Positions 7,500-17,174 are shown, counted from the stretch's first letter. The stretch is 64,000 nucleotides of DNA from Flavobacterium agrisoli (GCF_016522065.1 NZ_JAEHFV010000002.1:496001-560000), one strand, 5' to 3'. Notes: generated by a model from the letters alone, not told the origin. Made by a program: numbers and translations.

Positions 7500-9620
7500 A
7501 TGGCTTCAGAAGAGAAATCACTCCATTTTATAGAACAAATCATAGAGGACAGTATAGCAACCGGTTTTCCTCAAAATAAATTACGTTTTCGCTTTCCACC
7601 CGAGCCAAATGGCTACCTGCATATTGGTCATGCTAAATCCATTTGTTTGAATTTTGGTTTGGGATTAAAATACAATGCACCTGTAAATTTACGCTTTGAT
7701 GATACCAATCCGGCTAAAGAAGAACAAGAATATGTAGATGCTATTAAAGAAGATTTGCAGTGGTTGGGTTTTAAATGGGCGGAGGAACGCTATGCTTCAG
7801 ATTATTTTCAACAACTCTATGATTGGGCTGTTGACATGATTAAAAAAGGAAAAGCCTATGTGGATAGTCAATCTTCAGAAGAAATGGCGGCTCAAAAAGG
7901 AACTCCTTCGCAAGCTGGAACCAATAGTCCTTATAGAAATCGTTCTATTGAAGAAAATTTAGCCTTATTTGAAGGCATGAAAAAAGGCGATTTTAAAGAA
8001 GGAACCCATGTTTTACGTGCTAAAATTGATATGGCTTCTTCTAATATGTTAATGCGTGATCCGTTGATGTATCGTATTTTACACCGCCATCACCATCGTA
8101 CTGCTAACGATTGGTGTATTTATCCAATGTATGATTTTGCACATGGCGAAAGTGATTATATCGAACAAATTTCACACTCCATTTGTACATTAGAATTTGT
8201 AATGCACCGCGAATTGTATGATTGGTTTTTGGATCAAATTTATGATGAAAGCACGGTTCGTCCACATCAATACGAATTTGCACGTTTGAATTTGAACTAC
8301 ACCGTAATGAGCAAACGTAAATTACTACAATTAGTTCAAGATAAAGTGGTTAATGGTTGGGATGATCCAAGAATGCCAACTATTTCAGGTTTAAGAAGAA
8401 GAGGTTATACAGCTGCTGCTATTCGTAAATTTTGTGAAACCATCGGAGTTGCAAAACGAGAAAACATCATCAATATTTCTTTATTGGATTTTTGTTTACG
8501 TGAAGATTTAAACAAAACCGCTGCACGTGTTATGGCGGTTTTAGATCCGGTTAAATTAACCATTTCGAATTATCCCGATGGAGAAGTGGAGTGGTTGGAT
8601 GCCGAAAATAACCAAGAAGATGAATCGGCTGGTTTTAGAAAAGTGCCTTTTTCAAAAACAATATGGATAGAAAGAGAAGATTTCTTAGAAGAAGCTTCGG
8701 CTAAATTTTTTAGGTTGACAATTGGAAAAGAAGTGCGACTTAAAAATGCTTATCTAATTAAAGGAGAATCAGTTATAAAGGATGAAAATGGTCAAATAAT
8801 AGAAATTATAGCTTCTTATGATGCTGATTCAAAGAGTGGAAGCGGTACCGAAGCAAGCAAGCGAAAAGTATCGGGAACATTACATTGGGTGTCGGCCGAA
8901 CATGCGATTGAAACCGAAGTTCGTTTATACGATCGCTTATTTTTGGATGAAGCACCAGACAGTCATACCGAAAAAAGTTTCTTGGATTTTATCAATCCGA
9001 ATTCCTTGCAAATTACGAAGGGTTATGTAGAACCAAGTTTAAAAGAGGTTCAACCTGGTGATCAGTTTCAGTTTCAACGTTTGGGTTATTTTATAGTAGA
9101 TAAAGATACAACGGCTTCAAAAATAGTATTCAACAAGACGGTTGGTTTGAAAGATTCTTGGGACGAAAAAGGAAAAAGCGAAGAAAATAGCTTGAATAAT
9201 GCATTAAAAGATATCAATAAATATTTTAAAGTAAATACGAGAGAAGAGCGTATTGCCATTAGAAAAAATATTGGAGCTACTATAGCTGGAATTTCGAATT
9301 ATAGTTTGTTGCAAAATTCCTTTAAAAAGAACATCAACAATAATAAAAGTTCGCTACTTTTTGCGCAATTGTTAATTAAATATGCTTTTTTACAATTCAG
9401 CGATTACAATAAAGAAGATATAATGAAGTTATTCAGCATGTCGTTAAAAAGTGAATCGACTTTTGTACGTTCACGCGCTTTACTAAATTTAGCGATTTTA
9501 GATAATGCTGCATTTTTAGTGGCTCTTCAACCCGAATTAGAAAATTTACAAAACAATCCACCCAAGAGTACATCCGAAAGGGAAACCGAATTTTTAGAAA
9601 ATTTAATGAATAAATTTTAA
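7500..9620 (+). CDS. glnS: Glutaminyl-tRNA synthetase with C-terminal extension
   Basis: 706 residues from ATG 7500. It charges tRNA-Gln with glutamine. The class I signature is RFPPEPNGYLHIGHAKS near residue 35-50 and the KMSKS equivalent is VMSKRKL near 268. The anticodon-binding beta-barrels end at FNKTVGLKDSW near residue 545-555, where typical bacterial GlnRS stops. Here about 145 more residues follow, mostly predicted helix, rich in N, K, L and containing repeated leucine patterns (SLKSESTFVRSRALLNLAIL). A YqeY-like C-terminal domain occurs in some other GlnRS, but I cannot confirm that this is one. The start at 7500 was chosen because an upstream codon (7479) sits inside the promoter. 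Terminator at 9626. Confidence 0.95.
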   Translation: MASEEKSLHFIEQIIEDSIATGFPQNKLRFRFPPEPNGYLHIGHAKSICLNFGLGLKYNAPVNLRFDDTNPAKEEQEYVDAIKEDLQWLGFKWAEERYASDYFQQLYDWAVDMIKKGKAYVDSQSSEEMAAQKGTPSQAGTNSPYRNRSIEENLALFEGMKKGDFKEGTHVLRAKIDMASSNMLMRDPLMYRILHRHHHRTANDWCIYPMYDFAHGESDYIEQISHSICTLEFVMHRELYDWFLDQIYDESTVRPHQYEFARLNLNYTVMSKRKLLQLVQDKVVNGWDDPRMPTISGLRRRGYTAAAIRKFCETIGVAKRENIINISLLDFCLREDLNKTAARVMAVLDPVKLTISNYPDGEVEWLDAENNQEDESAGFRKVPFSKTIWIEREDFLEEASAKFFRLTIGKEVRLKNAYLIKGESVIKDENGQIIEIIASYDADSKSGSGTEASKRKVSGTLHWVSAEHAIETEVRLYDRLFLDEAPDSHTEKSFLDFINPNSLQITKGYVEPSLKEVQPGDQFQFQRLGYFIVDKDTTASKIVFNKTVGLKDSWDEKGKSEENSLNNALKDINKYFKVNTREERIAIRKNIGATIAGISNYSLLQNSFKKNINNNKSSLLFAQLLIKYAFLQFSDYNKEDIMKLFSMSLKSESTFVRSRALLNLAILDNAAFLVALQPELENLQNNPPKSTSERETEFLENLMNKF

Positions 9621-9625
9621 TTATT

Positions 9626-9652
9626 AAAAGCACTTTTCGAAGTGCTTTTTTT
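9626..9652 (+). terminator. Terminator of glnS
   Basis: Perfect stem AAAAGCACTT / AAGTGCTTTT around a TTCG tetraloop, followed by more T, 6 bases after the glnS stop. Confidence 0.93.
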
Positions 9653-10015
9653 ATTATATATTATTTCTATTTATTTTAAATTTTTTATTGATTTTTTTTA
9701 TTAAAATCAACCTTCATATTTTTATTTTAAACGCTTTTTATTTCTTTTTGAATACGATTATTGTTTTTATTTTTTTAATTGATATAAAGAGATAATAATG
9801 AGTTTTAGTATGAAGTAGTCGTAAAATGATGTATGAAGATGTTATTTTTAATTTTAAGTGATTTTATAATCTTTCAATCTTTCAATCCTTTAATTTTAAA
9901 TCATAATATAGTTCCTATGTTAATTCTTGTTAAATTTATATTAATCAATTTAAAACCAATAGTTTAAATCCTTATTTTTTCGTAACTTTAGTGAACAATT
10001 TAAAAATTATAGATT
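9653..10015. other. AT-rich gene-free region before the YtxH cluster
   Basis: No coding frame is supported. It holds a short CTTTCAAT direct repeat (about 9869-9888), the same octamer that is tandemly repeated at 31677. TAACTTTA at 9983-9990 is one base off the TAnnTTTG box and may be the promoter of the downstream cluster, 26 bases before its first ATG. Confidence 0.5.
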
Positions 10016-10345
10016 ATGTCACGAAATACAGGACAAACAGTATTAGCATTGGTAACTGGTGCGGCTATCGGAGCAGGAATTGGAATTTTATTTGCACCTG
10101 CAAAAGGATCTGAAACCCGTAAAAAATTAAAAGAAGGTTTAGATGATACTTCGCATAATTTAAAAGATACGATAGCGGCTACAACTGATGCATTAAAATC
10201 AAAATTAAGTCATGTTAAAAAAGATGCAGAAGGAACTTACGAAGATTTGCTTTCAAACATGAGTTACAAAACAGAAGAAGTGATTTCTTTTTTAGAAAGT
10301 AAATTAGCTGATTTAAAATCTAAAAACACGAAATACCAGAAATAA
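10016..10345 (+). CDS. YtxH domain protein
   Basis: 109 residues. One N-terminal glycine/alanine-rich hydrophobic segment (VLALVTGAAIGAGIGILFAPAKG) is followed by SETRKKLKEG and a long charged helix with many K, D and T. This is the YtxH architecture (PF12732), general-stress-like membrane-anchored small proteins of unknown mechanism. It opens a three-gene group with the holin-like and coiled-coil proteins downstream. The gap of 129 bases to the next gene leaves open whether the three share one promoter. Confidence 0.85.
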   Translation: MSRNTGQTVLALVTGAAIGAGIGILFAPAKGSETRKKLKEGLDDTSHNLKDTIAATTDALKSKLSHVKKDAEGTYEDLLSNMSYKTEEVISFLESKLADLKSKNTKYQK

Positions 10346-10474
10346 TTTTTTTAAAAAATAGTGGCAAGCACAAAATTCGTTTTATTAATGGCTATTTTTC
10401 TTTAATTTTAAAGAAATTTCAGCATAATTAACGAAATTTGTGCTTGTTTTGTTATGTAATTGTAAGCAATAGAT

Positions 10475-10825
10475 ATGGCCTTTGAAGAATTAAAAGAACA
10501 TGGCGATAATGTTCAGGATCAAGCTAAAAAATATGTAGAAAGTCATTTGGCCTATTATAAATTATGGGGCTTTAAAGTAGCAATGAAATCAACCACATTG
10601 ATTTTCAAGTTTACGTTAATTTTATTATGCTTGTCTATGGTGATGTTATTCGCCTCAATAGCGTTGGCTTTTGCACTCAGCGAACTGTTTAACAGTTATA
10701 CTTACGGTTTTTTAGCAGTAGGAGGGATGTATCTTTTAGTTACTTTATTATTATCGCTTATCAAAGATAAAATGGTAGAAGGGCCTATTTTAGAGAAATT
10801 TTCAGAAATCTTTTTTAACGACTAA
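10475..10825 (+). CDS. Phage-holin-family (superfamily III/HolX-like) membrane protein
   Basis: 116 residues: an amphipathic N-terminus (FEELKEHGDNVQDQAKKYVESHLAYYKLWGFK), two adjacent membrane helices (about 45-65 and 75-95) and a short charged tail. This matches the 'phage holin family / competence-protein' DUF1469-like chromosomal proteins that co-occur with YtxH in Bacteroidota. The name is historical; there is no phage context here. It is 2 bases ahead of the next gene, so the two are surely co-transcribed. Confidence 0.75.
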   Translation: MAFEELKEHGDNVQDQAKKYVESHLAYYKLWGFKVAMKSTTLIFKFTLILLCLSMVMLFASIALAFALSELFNSYTYGFLAVGGMYLLVTLLLSLIKDKMVEGPILEKFSEIFFND

Positions 10826-10827
10826 AT

Positions 10828-11079
10828 ATGGAAAAGAAAAAATACGCTTCGTATGCAGAAATTGAAAAGGATCTCGAAATTCTTAAATTAGAAAAAGAAA
10901 TCAATTATCAAAAGTTGGTTTTAAGCGTACAAAAAACGAAAGAATCTTTAGCTCCTGATAAAATGGTTTCTAATTTTATAGGTTCCTACACCGAGTACTT
11001 TTCAAACAATTATACTAAAATACTGCAAAGAGCCATTCCGTATGTAATTGGTTGGTTTATAAATAGAAAAAGAGGTTAA
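10828..11079 (+). CDS. Small conserved protein next to YtxH and holin-like genes
   Basis: 83 residues: a charged helical first half (YASYAEIEKDLEILKLEKEINYQKLVLSVQKTKESLAP) and a C-terminal half with an amphipathic or weakly hydrophobic helix ending YVIGWFINRKRG. It may be the family named DUF6327 in Flavobacteria, but this is from memory of context and not certain. It starts 2 bases after the holin-like gene and ends inside the stem of a terminator. It may dock to the membrane together with its two neighbours. Confidence 0.7.
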   Translation: MEKKKYASYAEIEKDLEILKLEKEINYQKLVLSVQKTKESLAPDKMVSNFIGSYTEYFSNNYTKILQRAIPYVIGWFINRKRG

Positions 11080-11094
11080 AAAACCTCTTTTTTT
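11068..11094 (+). terminator. Terminator between convergent genes
   Basis: Stem AAAGAGGTT / AACCTCTTT with an AAAA loop, T run on the plus strand. It overlaps the stop codon of the upstream gene. The A run on its left arm could also help termination of the convergent SPFH gene. Confidence 0.88.
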
Positions 11095-11095
11095 C

Positions 11096-12097
11096 TTATT
11101 CATTTTGTTCCTCTTCTTGTTCTTCATCGCTTTTATTTAATTCTAGCGTTTCATTATAATCGGGTTCAATGCGTTTGGATTTAGGTTTCTTGTCATTTCC
11201 TAATTTCATCATTTCCCCTACTTGATTCGAAGCAGAAAACGAAGCTACCATATTGTTTAACATTTCACTACCAGCTTGTGGTGAATTGGGTAATAAAATC
11301 AAATTTGAATTGGTTTCGGCACCTATAGATTGTAAGGTATCATAATGTTGTGTAACCACAATTAAGGCCGAAGCTTCTTGTGAATTAATACCTACTTTAT
11401 TCAAAACATCTACACTTTCAACCAATCCTCTGGCAATTTCACGACGTTGATCGGCTATACCTTGACCTTGTAAACGTTTGCTTTCTGCTTCTGCTTTGGC
11501 TTTGGCTACAATGCGGATACGAGAGGCTTCTGCTTCATATTCGGCTACTGTTTTTTCTCTATCTGCCGCATTAATTCGGTTCATGGCGTTTTTTACCTGA
11601 ATATCCGGATCAATATCGGTTACTAATGTATTGATAATGTTGTAGCCATAAGTCGTCATGGCTTCGTTTAATTCGCGTTTTACGGCAATGGCAATATCAT
11701 CTTTACGCTCAAAAACATCATCTAATTTTAGTTTAGGAACTTCGGCACGCACCACATCAAAAACATAGGACGTAATTTGATCGTGTGGAAATTCCAACTT
11801 ATAAAAAGCATCGTATACATTATCTTTTATGACCATGAATTGAACGGAAACTTTCAATTTTACAAACACATTGTCTTTGGTTTTAGTTTCGATTACGACA
11901 TCCAACTGCTGAATTTTTAAGTTGACACGTCCTGCAATTCGGTCAATAAATGGAAATTTTAAATGCAATCCCGATTGGCGTATGCTGTGAAATTTTCCGA
12001 AACGTTCTACAATCATACTCGATTGTTGTTTGACGGTAAAAAAGGAGGAAAGCAATACAATAAAACCAAGGAATAAAATAACGAATAAGGGTATCAT
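11096..12097 (-). CDS. SPFH/Band 7 membrane protein (paraslipin-like)
   Basis: 333 residues from ATG 12097. An N-terminal membrane helix (MIPLFVILFLGFIVLLSSFF) is followed by the SPFH domain (VERFGKFHSIRQSGLHLKFPFIDR to about residue 200), a long helical AEAEA/KAKAEAES segment (about 205-235) and a C-terminal tail ending in acidic DEEQEEEQNE. This is the stomatin/paraslipin layout; such proteins oligomerise on the inner membrane. A longer frame from TTG 12169 exists, but that codon lies inside the gltX terminator stem, so ATG 12097 is the better start. Located downstream of gltX on the same strand. Confidence 0.9.
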   Translation of the reverse strand: MIPLFVILFLGFIVLLSSFFTVKQQSSMIVERFGKFHSIRQSGLHLKFPFIDRIAGRVNLKIQQLDVVIETKTKDNVFVKLKVSVQFMVIKDNVYDAFYKLEFPHDQITSYVFDVVRAEVPKLKLDDVFERKDDIAIAVKRELNEAMTTYGYNIINTLVTDIDPDIQVKNAMNRINAADREKTVAEYEAEASRIRIVAKAKAEAESKRLQGQGIADQRREIARGLVESVDVLNKVGINSQEASALIVVTQHYDTLQSIGAETNSNLILLPNSPQAGSEMLNNMVASFSASNQVGEMMKLGNDKKPKSKRIEPDYNETLELNKSDEEQEEEQNE

Positions 12098-12160
12098 AAT
12101 TTGTTGATTAAGTTTAAGAAGGCTCAAATTACGAATTTTCTTTCGATTTATTACATTAAA

Positions 12161-12194
12161 AAACGCCAAGTGTCGGTATCGGCATCTTGGCGTT
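12161..12194 (-). terminator. Terminator of gltX
   Basis: Minus strand stem AACGCCAAG / CTTGGCGTT (9 bp), 15-base loop, then a T run; it begins about 22 bases after the gltX stop. Confidence 0.85.
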
Positions 12195-12215
12195 GTTTAG
12201 TTAGTAGTATTGTTT

Positions 12216-13721
12216 TTATAAAGAAGCTATTGCTTTTTGAATTCTTGTAATGGTTTCTTCTTTTCCAATAATTTCAGCTATATCAAATAAATGTGGTCCT
12301 TTTAAAGCACCGACCAAACTCAAACGAAAAGGTTGCATTACTTTACCCATTCCGATTTCATTTTGTGTCAGCCATTCTTTTACAGTCAATTCAATAGTAG
12401 CAGCTGTAAAATCTTCTATATTTTCTAAAACAGAAATTAAATTACTCATTAATTGTGGTGTTTCTTCTTTCCAGTTTTTTCGCGCTTTTTCGTCATAGTT
12501 TGCTGGAGCTTGAAAAAAGAAATCGCTTAATTCCCAAAATTCAGTAACAAAATGGGCTCTTTCTTTTATCAAAGAAACAATTTTAGTGGTTAGATCAATT
12601 GGTGTTGAAAAGCCTTTTTCTTCCAGTATAGGAGTGAAGGCTTTGGCTAAATCCGCATCATTTTGTTGTATTAAATACTGATGATTGAACCATTTGTTTT
12701 TTTCAGGATCAAATTTGGCTCCGGCTTTATGCACACGATTCAAATCAAATTTTTCTACCAATTCGGTTAACGAAAAAAGTTCTTGTTCGGTTCCGTCATT
12801 CCAACCCAATAAGGCTAAAAAGTTAACAACTGCTTCGGGAAAAAATCCTTTTTCTCTGTAACCGGATGAAATTCCTTCTTCGGTTTTCCATTCTAAAGGG
12901 AAGACAGGAAATCCTAATTTATCGCCATCTCTTTTTGATAATTTGCCATTTCCAATTGGTTTTAAAATTAAGGGTAAATGGGCAAATTCGGGTGCTTCCC
13001 ATTTAAAAGCGCGATATAGTAAATGATGAAGTGGGAGCGAAGGCAACCATTCTTCTCCTCGAATAACATGTGTCGTTTCCATCAAATGATCGTCTACAAT
13101 ATTGGCCAAATGATAGGTTGGCATCCCATCACTTTTAAATAATACTTTATCGTCTAACAAATTAGTATCAAACTTAACATCACCTCGAATAATATCTTGT
13201 AAATGCAAAGTTTCATTTACAGGTGTTTTAAAACGAATAACAAAATGTTCGCCTGCCGCAATTCTTTTATCGGTTTCTCCTTTAGAAAGCCCTAATGAAG
13301 TGTCTAATTTTTCACGATTGTGGTGGTTGTAAATAAAGGTTTTTCCTTGTTCTTCATGCTCTTTCCGATGTGCATCTAAAGCTTCGGGTGTATCAAAAGC
13401 ATAATAGGCCCAACCAGTTTCGATTAATTGATTGGCATATTTTTGATAAATATCTTTTCGATCACTTTGACGGTAGGGACCAAATTTTTCGTTTTTTCCA
13501 ACGGTTTCATCTGGAGCAATACCAAGCCATTCTAAAGCTTCCATAATATACGATTCAGCTCCAGGAACAAAACGAGTTTGATCGGTATCTTCAATCCGTA
13601 CATAAAAAATTCCGTTGTTTTTTTTGGCAAATAAATAATTGAATAGGGCAGTACGCACACCGCCAATGTGTAAAGGTCCCGTTGGACTTGGTGCAAAACG
13701 CACACGAACTTGCTTAGCCAT
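12216..13721 (-). CDS. gltX: Glutamyl-tRNA synthetase
   Basis: 501 residues, normal length. It charges tRNA-Glu. The class I HIGH motif appears as FAPSPTGPLHIGG (about residues 9-21) and the KMSKS equivalent as KLSKRDGD (about 257-264). WKTEEGISSGYREKGFFPEAVVNFLALLGW is typical of the stem-contact region, and the C-terminus (PFRLSLVGALKGPHLFDIAEIIGKE) is the helical anticodon-binding domain. A TATCTTTG -7 box is present 17 bases upstream of the ATG. It has its own terminator at 12161-12194. Confidence 0.97.
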   Translation of the reverse strand: MAKQVRVRFAPSPTGPLHIGGVRTALFNYLFAKKNNGIFYVRIEDTDQTRFVPGAESYIMEALEWLGIAPDETVGKNEKFGPYRQSDRKDIYQKYANQLIETGWAYYAFDTPEALDAHRKEHEEQGKTFIYNHHNREKLDTSLGLSKGETDKRIAAGEHFVIRFKTPVNETLHLQDIIRGDVKFDTNLLDDKVLFKSDGMPTYHLANIVDDHLMETTHVIRGEEWLPSLPLHHLLYRAFKWEAPEFAHLPLILKPIGNGKLSKRDGDKLGFPVFPLEWKTEEGISSGYREKGFFPEAVVNFLALLGWNDGTEQELFSLTELVEKFDLNRVHKAGAKFDPEKNKWFNHQYLIQQNDADLAKAFTPILEEKGFSTPIDLTTKIVSLIKERAHFVTEFWELSDFFFQAPANYDEKARKNWKEETPQLMSNLISVLENIEDFTAATIELTVKEWLTQNEIGMGKVMQPFRLSLVGALKGPHLFDIAEIIGKEETITRIQKAIASL

Positions 13722-13738
13722 TTTTTTAAATTTTGCCG

Positions 13739-13746
13739 CAAAGATA
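13739..13746 (-). promoter_or_regulatory. -7 box of gltX
   Basis: Minus strand TATCTTTG, exact TAnnTTTG match, 17 bases before the gltX ATG. The -33 element is unclear. Confidence 0.55.
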
Positions 13747-13832
13747 CGACTTTACGCAATTTTGCTCTTGCCATTTCGTGCTTTATCTCAATTTATATTT
13801 AAGTAGCACGTATGTTTTAAATTACTACATTT

Positions 13833-16800
13833 ATGGGTTATATAACAAAGTACATTTTTGAAGTGAGCGCAACCGAATTAATATTTAGCAAATTAGAAAA
13901 TTTTGTCAAAAAGTTTTATACCAACGAACTCATTAAAGGAATGATCCTTTTTTTAGGATTGGGATTGTTGTACTTACTTTTTACTTTATTTGTTGAATAT
14001 TTTTTATGGCTATCTCCAGCTTTTCGAACCTTGCTTTTTTGGATTTTTATTGCAGTAGAAGTATTTCTAGCGGTGCGATTAATTCTTTTTCCGCTATTTA
14101 AATTGTTTAAAATCCAAAAAGGAATCGATTATGAAGAAGCGTCTAAAATTATAGGAAACCATTTTTTTGATGTAAAAGACAAACTGCTCAATTTTTTGCA
14201 GTTGTCTAAATTAAATGAGCATCAAAATGGATCCGATTTGGTTCTGGCCTCAATCGAACAAAAAGCAAATTCATTACAACCCATTCCTTTTAATGCTGCG
14301 ATAAATTTTAAAGAAAATAAAAAATTTGTACCCCTAGCGTTAATTCCGATTTTGATTTTTTTAATGTTTTATATTTCGGGCAACAATACTATTTTGACTC
14401 AAAGTTTTAATAGAGTAGTGCATTATTCTGCTTCTTTTGCTAAGCCGGCCCCGTTCGAATTTGTAATTTTAAATACGTCTTTGCAAACTGAACAAGATAA
14501 AGATTTTGTCATTAGGATGGAATCAAGAGGAAAAATTATTCCAGAGAATGTTACCATTCATTTGGGTGATGCCAGTTATTTCATGGAAAATACGAAACCA
14601 GGTTTTTTCGAGTACCGAATTACAAAACCAAGTTCGACGATTCCGTTCCATTTTGAAGCGAATGAAGTACTATCCAACGATTATAAATTGGAAGTTGTTG
14701 CTGTGCCGACCATTGCTAACTTTGATATGTTGTTGCAATTTCCGAGTTATTTGAAAAGAAAATCAGAGTGGATTAAAGGAACGGGCAATGCCATAATTCC
14801 TGAAGGTACAACCGTCACTTGGAAAATGAAGACAGCAGCCACTCAAAAAATTGATTTTAAAGCCAATAATCTTGTTTCCTCTTTTAGTAAGGCCGAAAAT
14901 GAGTTTAGTTTGACTAAAAATATTAGTCAAAATACAGAATATCAAATAATTACTTCAAATGCTTCTGTAAAAAACTACGAAAAGTTGACTTATCAGCTTG
15001 CTGTTGTAAAAGATCAGTTTCCTACGATTCAAATTACAACGGCTCCTGATAGTTTAAAGCTAGCCAAAGGTTATTTGTTGGGTCAATTGTCTGACGATTA
15101 TGGTTTATCCAAATTACAAGTTGTCTATTACGAACACAACAAACCACAAACTGCCAAACGTGGAACATTACCCGTTAAACACGAAAACTACGATCGTTTT
15201 GTGTTTTCTTTCCCCAGTAATTTGCCTGTTCAAAGTGGAATAAATTATGATTTTTATTTTGAGGTTTTTGATAACGATTCACCGCACCATTTTAAAAGTG
15301 CGAAGTCCGCTGTCTTTTCCGATAGAGTGGCTACCGATTCGGAAGTAAGACAATTGCAATTTGAAGAACAGCAGTCGCTATTGAATGGTTTTTCCAAATC
15401 ATTAACGACACAAAACAAACAATTTTCGGAGTTGGATAAATTAGATAAATTGGGTAAATCAAGTTCTGGAAGTGATTTTAAAGAAAAACAAAAGATTGAT
15501 GATTTTATAAAAAAACAGCAAAATCAGGACCAAATGATGAAACAATTTGCTGAAAAATTGAATCAGAATTTAGATAAAATGAAAGTTGACAAAAAGGATG
15601 AAAACCTGGAAAGTTTACAAAAAAGATTGGATAACACTGAAAAGGAAATTGAAAAAAACCAAAAGCTTTTGGATGAGTTGAAAGAATTGAATACGAAGAT
15701 GAACAATGAAAATTTGTTTGAAAAATTAGAATCGTTCAAACAACATTCCAAAAATCAATCCAAAAGTTTGGAACAATTAGTGGAGTTAACCAAACGCTAT
15801 TATGTGCAACAAAAAGCAAAGCAACTTTCGGATGAATTACAGAAACTGGCTAATCAACAAGAAAAACTTACCAATGACAAATCACCCAATGCAACTCAAA
15901 AACAAAATGAAATTAATAATGATTTTAATAAAATAAAAGAGGATTTACAAAATTTACAAAAAGACAATAAAGACTTAAAAGCTCCTTTAGATGTTCCAAA
16001 ATCAGATTCAAAAGCGGAGGATATTAAATCGGATTTAGAAAAGGCTTCTTCTAATTTACAAAAAAATAATGCTTCTTCTGCCAAGCAAAACCAACAAGCA
16101 GCTTCTAAAAAAATGAAGGCTTTAAGTAAAGAGTTACAAGAAGGAATGAGTGGCGGTGAACAAGAACAGTTAGAGGAGGATGTGGCCATGTTGCGCCAAA
16201 TATTAGATAATTTAATAGCGTATTCTTTTTCGCAGGAAGACATTATGTTGCAATTTAAAAAAATCAAATTGGGTTCTTCGGCCTATAATAAAAATATAAA
16301 AGTGCAACAAAATCTCAAACAGCAATTCAAACATATTGATGATAGTTTGTTTGCATTATCCTTACGCAATCCAAAAGTGGGTGAAGAGGTTACCAAAGAA
16401 ATAGGGAATGTTTTATACAATGTTGACAATGCTTTATCTACATTAACCGAAGTACAAGTTCCAAAAGGTATCGCTCACCAACAATATGCGGTGGCCGCTT
16501 CGAATAGACTAGCCGATTTTTTAAGTGATGTATTGAATCAAATGCAAATGCAAATGAGTGGTTCGGGTGAAGGTACTCCGCAAAATAAACCCGGTCAAAG
16601 CGGGATGCAATTGCCAGATATTATCAAAAAACAGCAAGGTATTGGAGCGCAATTACAAGACGGAATGAAAAAGAGTGGGCAAGAAGGCAAACAGGGCGAA
16701 GGTAATAAATCTAAATCAGGTCAATCTCAAAAGGATGGAGAGGGTAACGATGGAGAAGGAAACGCGAAAGAATTGTTTGAAATTTACAAAGAGCAAGTCC

Positions 16801-17174
16801 AATTGCGTGAAGCCTTGCAAAAGGAATTGCTTAAAAACGGGTTGAATCCGAACGGTAACAATGCGGTTAACCAAATGAAACAATTAGAAAAAGAACTTTT
16901 AAATAAAGGATTTAGAAATGAGAATTTACGCCGCACGTTACAAATTCAACAAGAATTACTGAAGTTAGAAAATGCGGTTCAACAACAGGGCGAGGATGCA
17001 AAAAGAGAATCAAACACTAACAAGAGTAACTTTACGAACCCATCCAAAGCATTACCATCTTCGCTTTTAGATTATTTAAATAGCATTGAAATATTAAACA
17101 GACAATCACTACCTTTGCAGCCGAATTTTAATAAAAAAGTTCAAGAATATTTTAATAAAAATGGTCAACTTTAA
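13833..17174 (+). CDS. DUF4175 family large membrane protein
   Basis: 1113 residues. The N-terminus has two adjacent membrane helices (about 35-90) and a third near 165-185 (FVPLALIPILIFLMFYIS). A central beta-rich region (about 200-500) precedes a long low-complexity helical part rich in K, Q, N, E (about 520-780) and a Q/G/N/K-rich region near 900-990. This order matches the Bacteroidota DUF4175 proteins, whose function is unknown; a role at the inner membrane with a periplasmic coiled-coil part is inferred. The last 14 bases overlap the start of ybeY, so translation is probably coupled. The start at 13833 is the first ATG; a slightly later start cannot be excluded. Confidence 0.82.
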   Translation: MGYITKYIFEVSATELIFSKLENFVKKFYTNELIKGMILFLGLGLLYLLFTLFVEYFLWLSPAFRTLLFWIFIAVEVFLAVRLILFPLFKLFKIQKGIDYEEASKIIGNHFFDVKDKLLNFLQLSKLNEHQNGSDLVLASIEQKANSLQPIPFNAAINFKENKKFVPLALIPILIFLMFYISGNNTILTQSFNRVVHYSASFAKPAPFEFVILNTSLQTEQDKDFVIRMESRGKIIPENVTIHLGDASYFMENTKPGFFEYRITKPSSTIPFHFEANEVLSNDYKLEVVAVPTIANFDMLLQFPSYLKRKSEWIKGTGNAIIPEGTTVTWKMKTAATQKIDFKANNLVSSFSKAENEFSLTKNISQNTEYQIITSNASVKNYEKLTYQLAVVKDQFPTIQITTAPDSLKLAKGYLLGQLSDDYGLSKLQVVYYEHNKPQTAKRGTLPVKHENYDRFVFSFPSNLPVQSGINYDFYFEVFDNDSPHHFKSAKSAVFSDRVATDSEVRQLQFEEQQSLLNGFSKSLTTQNKQFSELDKLDKLGKSSSGSDFKEKQKIDDFIKKQQNQDQMMKQFAEKLNQNLDKMKVDKKDENLESLQKRLDNTEKEIEKNQKLLDELKELNTKMNNENLFEKLESFKQHSKNQSKSLEQLVELTKRYYVQQKAKQLSDELQKLANQQEKLTNDKSPNATQKQNEINNDFNKIKEDLQNLQKDNKDLKAPLDVPKSDSKAEDIKSDLEKASSNLQKNNASSAKQNQQAASKKMKALSKELQEGMSGGEQEQLEEDVAMLRQILDNLIAYSFSQEDIMLQFKKIKLGSSAYNKNIKVQQNLKQQFKHIDDSLFALSLRNPKVGEEVTKEIGNVLYNVDNALSTLTEVQVPKGIAHQQYAVAASNRLADFLSDVLNQMQMQMSGSGEGTPQNKPGQSGMQLPDIIKKQQGIGAQLQDGMKKSGQEGKQGEGNKSKSGQSQKDGEGNDGEGNAKELFEIYKEQVQLREALQKELLKNGLNPNGNNAVNQMKQLEKELLNKGFRNENLRRTLQIQQELLKLENAVQQQGEDAKRESNTNKSNFTNPSKALPSSLLDYLNSIEILNRQSLPLQPNFNKKVQEYFNKNGQL

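Noticed and set aside
12098..12169. Upstream extension of the SPFH protein to TTG 12169
   Set aside because: It overlaps the gltX terminator stem, and the shorter form has a normal membrane-anchor start.
13532..13774. Frame overlapping the start of gltX in another phase
   Set aside because: It covers the conserved gltX N-terminus and its promoter; shadow.
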